From contig CATOPL010000005.1 of NCBI GenBank assembly GCA_951802115.1, forward strand, positions 109,876-173,875: 64,000 bases of DNA, read 5' to 3'. Below, piece by piece: positions 18,569 through 27,703 of this stretch. Within the stretch, counting starts at the first letter, position 1; each line of letters starts with the position of its first letter. Under the pieces are notes generated by a model. It searched no databases, was not told where the DNA came from, and saw only the letters and a program-made list of their open reading frames with translations. The translations under genes were made by a program, and so were the position numbers. The DNA comes from an uncultured Lachnospiraceae bacterium. GTDB lineage: Bacteria; Bacillota; Clostridia; Lachnospirales; Lachnospiraceae.

Positions 18569-19266
18569 AATTTATCCCCCAGTTTATAACCGATTCCCCA
18601 CACTGTGATCACATACCGGGGATGCCTGGAATCGTCCTCTATCTTATTTCTCAATCTGCTGATATGTACGTTTACAGCATTTTCATCTCCATAATAGGCA
18701 TCATTCCACACAAAAGAATAAAGCTGCTCTTTTGTATAGACCTTTTTGGGATTTTGCAGCAAAAGCTTCAGAATCTCAAACTCTTTTACCGTCAGTTCAA
18801 CTGCCTCTCCCTTTTTCATAAGCGTATGATCAGACAGGTTCATCTTCAGATCCCCGGCGGTGAGAACAGAGGGAACCGCTGCAGACGCATTGTCATACTG
18901 TATGGTTCTTCGAAGTGCGGCCTTGATTCTCGCCAGAACTTCCGCCACCGAAAACGGTTTTGTGATATAGTCATCTGCCCCCAGCCCCAGTCCTAACGTT
19001 TTATCGCTTTCCGTATCTTTGGCGGAGATAATAATAATCGGCACAAAACTGTTTTTACGGATATACTGCATGACATCCATGCCGCTGATCTTCGGTATCA
19101 TCAGATCCAGCAGTACAAGATGGACAGAATCCGTATCAAATCTGTCGCAGGCTTCCTGCCCGTCAAAAGCACAGACTACATCATAATTTTCCATTGTCAG
19201 ATAATTTTTCAGCATAATACTGATCTCTGTGTCGTCTTCCACAAGCAGGATCTTATAATTATTCAT
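18565..19266 (-). CDS. OmpR-family response regulator
   Basis: KILLVEDDTEI receiver, LLDLMIP, C-terminal winged helix VNVHISRLRNKIE. Start at MNNYKILLVEDD. Confidence 0.95.
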   Translation of the reverse strand: MNNYKILLVEDDTEISIMLKNYLTMENYDVVCAFDGQEACDRFDTDSVHLVLLDLMIPKISGMDVMQYIRKNSFVPIIIISAKDTESDKTLGLGLGADDYITKPFSVAEVLARIKAALRRTIQYDNASAAVPSVLTAGDLKMNLSDHTLMKKGEAVELTVKEFEILKLLLQNPKKVYTKEQLYSFVWNDAYYGDENAVNVHISRLRNKIEDDSRHPRYVITVWGIGYKLGDKL

Positions 19267-19559
19267 GACGAACCACCCTTCTGTTTTTATGCTGACAAAC
19301 AGTCTCACACAGACTTTCCAGTATTTTTCAACGCTGAGACAGCATACCTATGAATTGCCAATGGACACTTCGTGGGCCCCTCCTCATTACAAAGGACCAG
19401 CGCCCTTCAAATGAAGCTTAAAGAAACAGTGTTAGCCGTAACAGGCTGTATGTTGGCAAAATTTCAATGCAATTTACTTATAAATAAAAGTCAATAAGTA
19501 TAAATTTATGATAATATTATAGTGTGAATAAAATCTCAAATCAAGAAGGTAAATAGAAA

Positions 19560-20141
19560 ATGAATGATACATACGAAAGTAAAGAAACCTCTGTCAGTAA
19601 CAACTCCGGGACTTTTGTCTGTCACTATTGTTCTTTGCTGGGCGGCATTACCATTTCAGCCAAAAACAATCAGATTACCGGGCTCTGGTTCGATGATCAG
19701 AAATATTTCGGCTCCACTCTGCCGGAGAATTATACAGAAAAAACGCTGCTGGTTTTTGAAGAGACAAAAAGATGGCTTGACATCTATTTCAGCGGCAAGG
19801 CGCCTGATTTTACCCCGCCGATTCTAATGGAGGCAACGCCGTTTCGCAAAGCTGTGTGGAATATTCTGCTGACAATCCCATTTGGCCAAACCATGACCTA
19901 CGGTGAAATTGCGGACAAAATCGCCAGACAAAAAGGACTTGACAAAATGTCTGCACAGGCAGTAGGCGGTGCCACAGGGCACAATCCCATCTCTCTGATC
20001 ATCCCCTGTCACAGAGTAGTCGGTACGAATGGAAGCCTGACCGGATATGCAGGCGGTATTGAGAAAAAGAAGCGGCTTCTTACGCTGGAAAAAGCAGATA
20101 TGTCAGCCTTGTTTATACCAAAGAAAGGAACCGCATTATAA
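19560..20141 (+). CDS. ogt: Methylated-DNA--protein-cysteine methyltransferase
   Basis: FRKAVWNILLTIPFGQTMTYGEIA...NPISLIIPCHRVVGTNGSLTGYAGG. Confidence 0.95.
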   Translation: MNDTYESKETSVSNNSGTFVCHYCSLLGGITISAKNNQITGLWFDDQKYFGSTLPENYTEKTLLVFEETKRWLDIYFSGKAPDFTPPILMEATPFRKAVWNILLTIPFGQTMTYGEIADKIARQKGLDKMSAQAVGGATGHNPISLIIPCHRVVGTNGSLTGYAGGIEKKKRLLTLEKADMSALFIPKKGTAL

Positions 20142-20173
20142 CGAATTCATGCGATGATAATGGAAAAAGGGGC

Positions 20174-20902
20174 TTATTTCGCCCCTTCCTCCAGATACGA
20201 CAAGATTCCCATACTGACTGCCCAGGCAATCTGATTCTGGTAGCTGTCCTCCTGCAGTTTTTTAGCCTCCTCCCAGTTGCTCAGGAAACCGCATTCCACA
20301 ATTACAATCGGAACTTCTGTTTTCTTCAGCAGATAATAGCTTTCATTTGCTTTCGCCTGCCGGTGATTTTCAGGGTCCACATGAGCAATCAGCTTTGCCT
20401 GAATAGTCTCTGCCAGCTGTTTTCCTTCATGAGAAGTACCGTAATAAAACACCTGCGCACCAGTCACATATTCCTCATGATAGCTGTTCTGGTGAATGCT
20501 GACCACACAGTCCGGCTGTTTCTCATTGATCAGGCCGCAGCGATTCTTCATATCCTGAACTTTTTTATTGGAAGTCTGTTCCTCATAAAGTCCTTTGTCC
20601 GACTCCCTTGTCATTACCACCTCAACGTCCTGCTGTTCCAGAAGTTTCTGAACCTTTTTGGCAATTATCAGGTTCAGATCCTTCTCCAGAGAATCGTCCA
20701 CTCCGATTTTGCCCGGATCATTTCCTCCATGCCCTGCGTCAATTACAACCGTCCATTTCTTTTCCCTTACCTGCACCTGACTGCTAAGAACCCGCTCCCA
20801 GCCTCTTTCAGCCAGAATACATGCGCATAAAATCAATATAACAGACATCAGTAATTCCAGTTTTTTTCTTTCCAAAACAAAACCGCCGCATATATTTTCC
20901 AT
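20174..20902 (-). CDS. N-acetylmuramoyl-L-alanine amidase (Amidase_3, CwlD-like)
   Basis: VVIDAGHGGNDPGKIG, SIHQNSY, VPIVIVECGFLSNWEEA. The annotated start lies in a terminator loop; the true start is probably an internal codon. Confidence 0.9.
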   Translation of the reverse strand: MENICGGFVLERKKLELLMSVILILCACILAERGWERVLSSQVQVREKKWTVVIDAGHGGNDPGKIGVDDSLEKDLNLIIAKKVQKLLEQQDVEVVMTRESDKGLYEEQTSNKKVQDMKNRCGLINEKQPDCVVSIHQNSYHEEYVTGAQVFYYGTSHEGKQLAETIQAKLIAHVDPENHRQAKANESYYLLKKTEVPIVIVECGFLSNWEEAKKLQEDSYQNQIAWAVSMGILSYLEEGAK

Positions 20903-20918
20903 AAAATATATGCGGCGG
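20883..20918 (-). terminator. Intrinsic terminator of the GH18 gene
   Basis: 16-bp perfect arms CCGCCGCATATATTTT / AAAATATATGCGGCGG followed on the minus strand by TTTTGTTTT. Confidence 0.8.
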
Positions 20919-20950
20919 CATGTTTTCTGATTCCATATGTCTGTTCTGCG

Positions 20951-22753
20951 TCAGTTCACATATCTGAGAATAATATCCCAGATACCTGCCCGCTCATATC
21001 CGAGCCTCCAGGACGCAACTCCTGCCAGTTCATATTGTTTAATCAGTTTTAATTTTTCTTCAATCGAACGCTCTTCCTCCATCCACATCTGGTAAATACT
21101 GCCTTCATATTCCAGTTCAATATAATACTGGCCGCTTGTCTCATCCCACACCGGTTCTATACTGTTGTTCACTGCCTTCTGGTCTGCGCCGTCCATACTC
21201 AGAGCTTCGCTGGTCACTTCCCCGTTCTCATCTGTTCTCCAGAAGCGGGTATAAAACGGTATGGCATTGATAACTTTTTCTTTTGGAACCTCTTTAAGCG
21301 TATTCTCAATCCCGTTTTCCACAAAACCGATCGATGCTACAGAACCTGCGGTTTCAGAATTTCCAGGCGTCTCATCATAACCCATAATAATTACATAATC
21401 TGCGAAAACGCCCTGCTCCGCCCGGTTATAAAACTTATTATACTCTGCCGGAACATAGTTGTCCACCGAGAGAACAATACCATTCAGACGGCACATAATA
21501 GACAGCTCTCTGATAAACTGTACATATCCCCTTGCACTGTCCTCATTAATGAACTCCATATCCAGATTCAGACCGTCCAGTCCATACTGAATTGCCTGAG
21601 CGATCAGATTATTTACCAGCCTCTGACGACTGGTCGTTTTCGAAAAAATCTCAAAATCCAGTATGGTATCTTTGTATTTGATATCCTCCACCAGTCCCCA
21701 TACTTCTACGTTGTTCTGATGGCAGTAGTTCACATAATCCTGATCTGCCAGAGATTCAATGTTACCGTCATTATCACTTAAGAAGAACCAGGTCGGTGAG
21801 ACGGTTGTAATTCCTTTTGTGTTGGCCAGCACACGGTAAATGTTCTCATTGGCATCTTTATTCGTCACCTGATGCCAGGACAGATTAATGGTATGATCTT
21901 TTACAATATTTGTATATACCGGTTCTGAAAATTCAGGTTCTTCCAGCGTTTCTTTCAATACAGAAGAAATCTGTTTATCCCTCACATAACCGATATATCC
22001 GTCTTTTGTAAGAACACGGGTCCACCCGTCTATCTCCTCGCCTTCCTCCAGCACAAATATTGTACTGCCTTTATCCGCTGTCGTCAGAATCGGACTTTTA
22101 ATCCCTGCCTGATAACGAACCTGCACTTTTTTCTGTGCCGTCACAACATCTTTTTCCCCAAATTCATTGACAATATGCACATGATTTGGATCTTCCCAGT
22201 ATTCATATGTGAAATTTGTATATTTATTTATAAAATCCAGCGCAACAAAAGCATAATCTCCATCTGCACGGAGAATCACATAGTCCTCACTCTGCTTGGC
22301 TTTTGCCACCGAATAATCGCTGCTTCCTACCTGCGCGCTCACCAGCTCTGTCGGAAGCGCATACAGATACAGATTTTCTGATGCATCCCAGTAAAACCTT
22401 GAATTCAGATACTGATAAACTGTCTCCACATTCAGATAAACTCTGCCGTCGATCAGCCTCCCCTTATCTTCAATCATCTGATCATTGATCAGAACAGCGA
22501 TCTCCTGATCATTCTGCAGATTAAAATACTCTTCTGTATCAGCCAGTTCTTTTGAAGGAGAATATTTATCATACAGAAACTTTCCCACTATTGCGCTGCT
22601 CACTGCCAGAATCAGTAAAACAATGATCAAGACCATCTGCTGCTGCGGATTACGCCTCTTTCTTCTTTTTCTGGAGCGTTTTTTTCTGTCCCCCGTATTC
22701 TGCGTTCTTTTTTTTCGCCGCTCTTCTCTCTCTTCCGTTTCTTCTCTTATCAT
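20951..22753 (-). CDS. GH18-family protein with SH3-like domain (spore-lysis/YaaH-like architecture)
   Basis: N-terminal basic segment plus TM, copper-amine-oxidase-N-like region, SH3-like KVQVRYQAGIKSPILTTADKGSTIFVLEEGEEIDGWTRV, then GLNLDMEFIN catalytic-like GH18 motif. Confidence 0.85.
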   Translation of the reverse strand: MIREETEEREERRKKRTQNTGDRKKRSRKRRKRRNPQQQMVLIIVLLILAVSSAIVGKFLYDKYSPSKELADTEEYFNLQNDQEIAVLINDQMIEDKGRLIDGRVYLNVETVYQYLNSRFYWDASENLYLYALPTELVSAQVGSSDYSVAKAKQSEDYVILRADGDYAFVALDFINKYTNFTYEYWEDPNHVHIVNEFGEKDVVTAQKKVQVRYQAGIKSPILTTADKGSTIFVLEEGEEIDGWTRVLTKDGYIGYVRDKQISSVLKETLEEPEFSEPVYTNIVKDHTINLSWHQVTNKDANENIYRVLANTKGITTVSPTWFFLSDNDGNIESLADQDYVNYCHQNNVEVWGLVEDIKYKDTILDFEIFSKTTSRQRLVNNLIAQAIQYGLDGLNLDMEFINEDSARGYVQFIRELSIMCRLNGIVLSVDNYVPAEYNKFYNRAEQGVFADYVIIMGYDETPGNSETAGSVASIGFVENGIENTLKEVPKEKVINAIPFYTRFWRTDENGEVTSEALSMDGADQKAVNNSIEPVWDETSGQYYIELEYEGSIYQMWMEEERSIEEKLKLIKQYELAGVASWRLGYERAGIWDIILRYVN

Positions 22754-23522
22754 GAATGTCCTCCTGACTACTTTATCCCTCGTGCCGTGTTATCGGATTC
22801 TCTTTTCATCAGCTCCCATTTCTGTCTGTTTTTCCTGTGTATGGTACCATTTATATTTATCAACATCCTGCAGAAGAATTTGTGGAATATAAACATTACT
22901 GTTCAGATGTACGCCGGCCCAGACAAAACCCTTCCGGAAAACGCGGTCTATGAAGCGAAAAAAACCGACTGCATGTCAAAAAGAGTAATCTGCCGACAGC
23001 GACATCTGTACCGGCGCACAAATAAACAGTAAGTATGGTATCATGTCTGTCGACATTATACCACAGGACAGCCGTTCTAACCACTATAAATCTCAGGCAT
23101 GGAGACTTTTCTTTCTGGTTTCATTTTTTAACAGATTTCCCGGCTGCCGCTGATTTCATTCATGGCATGTACACATTTCCAAAAGAAGATCATGTGATAT
23201 ATTATGTCTGTGGAATCTGGTACGGTTGTCCTCCGGACAATACCGCAATCCTTCCGTCAGAACAATCATGCACAAGCCATTAGCCATGCATCCCCCCTTT
23301 GCAGTTATAAAACAATTGGAATTTGATCACTGATACTGTGAAAAGAATCAGAAATTTAGACTTACAGTTATATTATACACAACATTTACCCTTTTACAAG
23401 AAGTATTCACAAAAATTTCAGAATATTTTCCTCTAATTCACAACCTGTCAGGCTTTACATCTTCCTGTTTTTTGTTTATACTATACTAAACTATAAAATA
23501 ATTCCAAACAGGTTGTGATTGC

Positions 23523-24254
23523 ATGAAAATAGAAAAAATTAATGAAAACAAAATACGCTGCCTCCTGACGCGCGATGATCTGGAAGTCCGTCACATCAAG
23601 CTCAGCGAGATTGCCTATGGGTCAGAAAAGGCCCGTTCTCTGTTCCGCGACATGATGGAACAGGCCGCTCATCAGTTTGGCTTCGAGGCTGACAATATTC
23701 CGCTGATGATCGAAGCAATTCCGATGCCGAACGAATGCATCATCCTTGATATTACCAAGGTTTCTGATCCGGAAGAGCTGGACACCAGATTTTCCAGATT
23801 TTCTCAGAGTGCCGGTGATTCCTCTGAATCTTCCAAGGACTTTCTGCCTGACGGAGCGGACGAAGTCCTGGATCTGTTCCAGAAGCTTCTTGAGCATCGC
23901 CTGAAAAACGCGCCCAAGGAAGCACGGGAAGAGCAGGCAGCCACGCTTGCCAGCGAACTGGATATGCGTAAGCTCTATCTGTTCCGGCGTCTGGACTCCA
24001 TCATAGAAGCTTCTCTGATTTTAAAAGATATCTATCATGGAGAGAACCGTCTCTACAAGAATCCGGATACTACGCAATATCATCTGGTAATTACCAAATC
24101 AGACCATACGCCTGAACAGTTTAACAAGGTGTGCAATATTCTCTCTGAATATGGTTCAAACGGCAAGTATTCTGCTTCCCATGAAGCCTATATGAAAGAA
24201 CATTTTACGCTTCTCATAGACGGCAGCGCACTGCAGCAGCTGTCACAGATCTAA
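23523..24254 (+). CDS. mecA: Adaptor protein MecA
   Basis: MKIEKINENKIRCLLTRDDLEVRHIKLSEIAYGSEKARSLFRDMMEQA. Confidence 0.92.
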   Translation: MKIEKINENKIRCLLTRDDLEVRHIKLSEIAYGSEKARSLFRDMMEQAAHQFGFEADNIPLMIEAIPMPNECIILDITKVSDPEELDTRFSRFSQSAGDSSESSKDFLPDGADEVLDLFQKLLEHRLKNAPKEAREEQAATLASELDMRKLYLFRRLDSIIEASLILKDIYHGENRLYKNPDTTQYHLVITKSDHTPEQFNKVCNILSEYGSNGKYSASHEAYMKEHFTLLIDGSALQQLSQI

Positions 24255-24263
24255 GTCCCAAAA

Positions 24264-24368
24264 AGGGCTGACAGAAAAATATGCCCCGACGGTAAGACAG
24301 GCAGCATTGTTCGATTCACCTGATACAAACGCCTGCCATACGCCGGAGCTGCGTTTTCTGTCAGCCCT
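24264..24368. ncRNA. Long structured hairpin between convergent mecA and DUF1858 genes (ncRNA, MITE or bidirectional terminator; identity unknown)
   Basis: 15-bp perfect arms AGGGCTGACAGAAAA / TTTTCTGTCAGCCCT enclosing further partly complementary segments. Confidence 0.35.
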
Positions 24369-24407
24369 GCTACAATCTGCTGTCTTGCCCCCTGAATTTT
24401 TTCTCCA

Positions 24408-24608
24408 TTATGCTCCAAGGAAATTATTCAGTCTTGCAACCAGTACATCTGGATCCATTCCATGAACCACCGCCGCTTCTTCCAGGCTCTCTGCCTGCGC
24501 AGAAGGACAGCCTATACAATGCATGCCTTCCCGCATGAGAATCGGAACGATATTCGGATCCATTTTCACCAGATCTGCAATGATCATATCTTTTGAAATC
24601 TTAGCCAT
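24408..24608 (-). CDS. DUF1858 domain protein
   Basis: MIIADLVKMDPNIVPILMREGMHCIGCPSAQAESLEEAAVVHGMD. Confidence 0.9.
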   Translation of the reverse strand: MAKISKDMIIADLVKMDPNIVPILMREGMHCIGCPSAQAESLEEAAVVHGMDPDVLVARLNNFLGA

Positions 24609-24846
24609 TTCAGGTAACCTCCTATTGTATTTTCACCGTGCGGTTTTATTTTGCCGCATATGAGCATATTATAAGCCTATTCACTTGCAAAATCAAGGGA
24701 GTATGATATAATTTAACCAGTTCAGTCATGCCTGGGTTACTTTTCACACCCACGCCAACCGGCCGTCCGATGCTGGCAGATCATCCTGCCGGCAGTTTTC
24801 ACGGCATGACAGGACCGTTAACAATTTCACAGGTGGAGGGATGTAT

Positions 24847-25494
24847 ATGGAGCAAAAGCGCTACATGATCTCTGACGCTGCGAAGATGGTGGATGTAGAG
24901 TCCCACGTCCTCAGATACTGGGAGGACGAGCTTGAACTGCCGATCGAACGCAACGAGATGGGTCATCGCTGCTATACAGAAGATAACATCCAGATGTTTC
25001 ACCACATTAAGGATCTGAAGGAACAGGGCTTTCAGCTCAAAGCAATCAAGGCACTTGTACCGGAAATGGAACAGGGCAATGTACCGCCGGCAATCGTCCG
25101 CGAACCGGAACCGCCGGCCGACAGCAAAATGGAACAGTTTCAGATGATTCTTGGAAAAGTCGTTGCGCAGGCCATACGGGAAAATCAGCAGGAGATGGGT
25201 AAGGAGTTAAGCCATCAGGTGTCCACTCAGGTTGTAAAAGAAATGGATTACCTTTTCCGTCTGCAGGAAGAACGAGAAGAGACACATTACAAGAAGCTGG
25301 ACGAGCTTATCCGCTCTTCGCAAAGCCAGAGAAAACTGCTGGCTCTTGGAAAAAAACGTGAGAAAAAAGTAAAAGCTCCCAAAGTTAAAGAAATAAAAAT
25401 CAGGAAATCTGAGAATAAGGAACCAAAAGTTAAAGAAGAACGTAAAAAACCATGGTTTTTCGGCATACAACCGAAAAAAGACATAGTCCTTTAG
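24847..25494 (+). CDS. MerR family regulator with coiled-coil basic C-terminus
   Basis: YMISDAAKMVDVESHVLRYWEDELELPIERNEMGHRCYTEDNIQMFHHI; Lys/Glu-rich tail. Confidence 0.88.
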   Translation: MEQKRYMISDAAKMVDVESHVLRYWEDELELPIERNEMGHRCYTEDNIQMFHHIKDLKEQGFQLKAIKALVPEMEQGNVPPAIVREPEPPADSKMEQFQMILGKVVAQAIRENQQEMGKELSHQVSTQVVKEMDYLFRLQEEREETHYKKLDELIRSSQSQRKLLALGKKREKKVKAPKVKEIKIRKSENKEPKVKEERKKPWFFGIQPKKDIVL

Positions 25495-25509
25495 GACTAT
25501 GTCTTTTTT
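25474..25509 (+). terminator. Intrinsic terminator overlapping the merR-like stop codon
   Basis: AAAAAAGACATAGTCCT tt AGGACTATGTCTTTTTT. Confidence 0.85.
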
Positions 25510-25532
25510 TACACATTATGTAGTAATACGAA

Positions 25533-25703
25533 TTATTCTGCAGAAATTGCCTCATTCGGACATTCTGCCTCGCAGGTGCCGCACTCCAGGCAAGCATCAG
25601 CATCGATTACATACTTTCCATCAGCCTCAGAAATCGCATCTGCCGGACAGACTTCTGCACAGGAACCGCATCCTACGCAATCACCGGAAATTACATATGC
25701 CAT
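25533..25703 (-). CDS. 4Fe-4S ferredoxin (2x CxxCxxCxxxC)
   Basis: MAYVISGDCVGCGSCAEVCPADAI...CLECGTCEAECPNEAI. Confidence 0.95.
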   Translation of the reverse strand: MAYVISGDCVGCGSCAEVCPADAISEADGKYVIDADACLECGTCEAECPNEAISAE

Positions 25704-25889
25704 GGTACAAAATCCTCCTTTATTATTTTTCGATACCCCTTTCAGGTTCTTCATATATTTTAATATAAATACGCATAATATGCAAGCGCAAATCGCTTCC
25801 AAGTCTAATTCTAAGGACTATTGGAACAACAGGCACCGCCCTGGAAAGCTCATGGCCGTCTGTCTCCCGAATCCTAAAAACGACTTATT

Positions 25890-27245
25890 TCAGACCGGTT
25901 CTCTGTCCATATCCGTAAACTTTGTAAGCTCAGGTATCCATAAAAGATTCACCGTTCCGATAGGACCATTTCTCTGTTTCGCAATGATAACTTCTGCCAC
26001 CCTCTGTTCCGCCTCTGACAGATCGCGGTTGTAATAGCCTTCCCTGTAGAGAAACATCACCACATCCGCATCCTGCTCGATAGCTCCCGATTCTCTCAGA
26101 TCCGAAAGCATGGGACGATGATCCGGCCTCTGCTCCACTGCACGGCTTAACTGAGACAATGCCACTACCGGGACATTCAGTTCACGTGCCAGAGCCTTTA
26201 ATCCTCTCGAAATATCAGAAATCTCCTGCTGTCTGGAAGATGCATTACTGTTGCTGTCTCCGCTCATAAGCTGCAGATAATCAATAATCACAATCTGAAT
26301 ATCATGCTCCATCTTCAGCTTGCGGCATTTGGAACGCATAGCCGCCAGAGAAATACCCGGAGTATCATCAATAAAAAGTCTGGAACCGGCAATATTGGCA
26401 GAACCCTCCACCAGGTTCATCCATTCTTCATCATTTAAGCGTCCGGTACGTATTTTCTGAGCATCCACATGGGATTCCAGGGACAGCATACGGTTTACAA
26501 GCTGTTCCTTGGACATCTCCAGGCTGAAAACTGCCACCGGCTGCTCGCGTTTAAACGCCATATGCTGAGCCAGATTCAGCACAAACGCCGTTTTACCCAT
26601 AGAAGGCCTGGCGGCAATCAGCACCAGATCAGACGGCTGAAGTCCTGACGTCTTGTAATCCAGATCCATAAACCCTGTCTCCAGGCCGGTCACCCTTCCT
26701 CTGGCTCTGGAGGCGGCATCAATCTTTTTCATAACATCAATGACCACCTGACGAATCGGAACAAATTCACTCCCTCCGCCTCTCTGAGCCAGTTCAAATA
26801 CTCTCTTCTCTGCCTCAGCCAGCGTATCGCTAACTTTCTCAGAACCAGTATAGCAAATATTGGCAATTTCTTCATTCAGACGAATTAAACGTCTGGCAAC
26901 TGCTTTTTCCGCCACAATCTGAGCGTAATATTTAATATTGGCTGAAGTAGGCGTCTGGTTCATCCAGCGCAGAATCACTTCAATACTGCCTGCCTCCTCC
27001 GGCACTCCCTTCTCTTTCAGGCTCGTATGGAGAAGAACTGGTTCCACCGGTTTCCCCTCATTATAAAGTTCAACCATTGTGTCATAGACAACGCCCATCT
27101 GCCGCTGATAGAAATCTTCGCCGGTTATGATTTCTGAAGCTGTCATAATCGCTTCATTGTCTATGAGCATGGCGCCAATAACAGAACTCTCCGCCTCCTC
27201 ATCATGGGGCATCACACGTTTTATGAGCGCTTCATCCATTTCCAA
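25890..27245 (-). CDS. dnaB: Replicative DNA helicase
   Basis: RVMPHDEEAESSVIGAML, ARPSMGKTAFVLN, DYLQLMSG, LSQLSRAVEQRPDHRPMLSDLRESGAIEQDAD. Confidence 0.97.
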   Translation of the reverse strand: MEMDEALIKRVMPHDEEAESSVIGAMLIDNEAIMTASEIITGEDFYQRQMGVVYDTMVELYNEGKPVEPVLLHTSLKEKGVPEEAGSIEVILRWMNQTPTSANIKYYAQIVAEKAVARRLIRLNEEIANICYTGSEKVSDTLAEAEKRVFELAQRGGGSEFVPIRQVVIDVMKKIDAASRARGRVTGLETGFMDLDYKTSGLQPSDLVLIAARPSMGKTAFVLNLAQHMAFKREQPVAVFSLEMSKEQLVNRMLSLESHVDAQKIRTGRLNDEEWMNLVEGSANIAGSRLFIDDTPGISLAAMRSKCRKLKMEHDIQIVIIDYLQLMSGDSNSNASSRQQEISDISRGLKALARELNVPVVALSQLSRAVEQRPDHRPMLSDLRESGAIEQDADVVMFLYREGYYNRDLSEAEQRVAEVIIAKQRNGPIGTVNLLWIPELTKFTDMDREPV

Positions 27246-27256
27246 TCTGCTCCCGG

Positions 27257-27703
27257 CTATGCTTCCTGTACAATAATCTTCAGTTCCCCGGTCACTTTGG
27301 GATGAAGTTTGATCGGGACCATTGTTGTTCCCACTGATTTAATCGGGCTGGGAAGAACCATCTTTTTCTTGTCAATATCCAGATTCAGCTGATCTTTTGC
27401 CGCTTGTGCAATTTCTTTGGATGAGATAGAACCAAAAAGTTTACCGCCCTCGCCCGCTTTAATTTTTAATGTCACCTGGACTTTCTTCAGCTCTTCCGCG
27501 AAAGTTTTTGCCTCCTCCAGCCTCTGCGCCGCCAGTTTATCTTCGTGCGCCCTTTTCAGTTTCAGATCATTCATATTTTTAGGGGTCGCCTCAACCCCCA
27601 GTTTTTTCGCAAGAATAAAATTCCTTGCATAACCGTCGTTCACTTCCACGAGATCCCCTTTTTTACCAAGCGATTTCACATCTTCCAATAAAATTACTTT
27701 CAT
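27257..27703 (-). CDS. rplI: 50S ribosomal protein L9
   Basis: MKVILLEDVKSLGKKGDLVEVNDGYARNFI. Confidence 0.97.
   Translation of the reverse strand: MKVILLEDVKSLGKKGDLVEVNDGYARNFILAKKLGVEATPKNMNDLKLKRAHEDKLAAQRLEEAKTFAEELKKVQVTLKIKAGEGGKLFGSISSKEIAQAAKDQLNLDIDKKKMVLPSPIKSVGTTMVPIKLHPKVTGELKIIVQEA

Noticed and set aside
22754-23520. ~770-bp region with only short ORFs between the GH18 gene and mecA
   Set aside because: No coding-like ORF, tRNA or repeat could be supported; treated as plain intergenic DNA.
24720-24846. Possible riboswitch-like leader upstream of the MerR gene
   Set aside because: Some complementary segments (CAGTCATGCCTG / CGGCATGACAGG) but no recognised riboswitch core; insufficient support.
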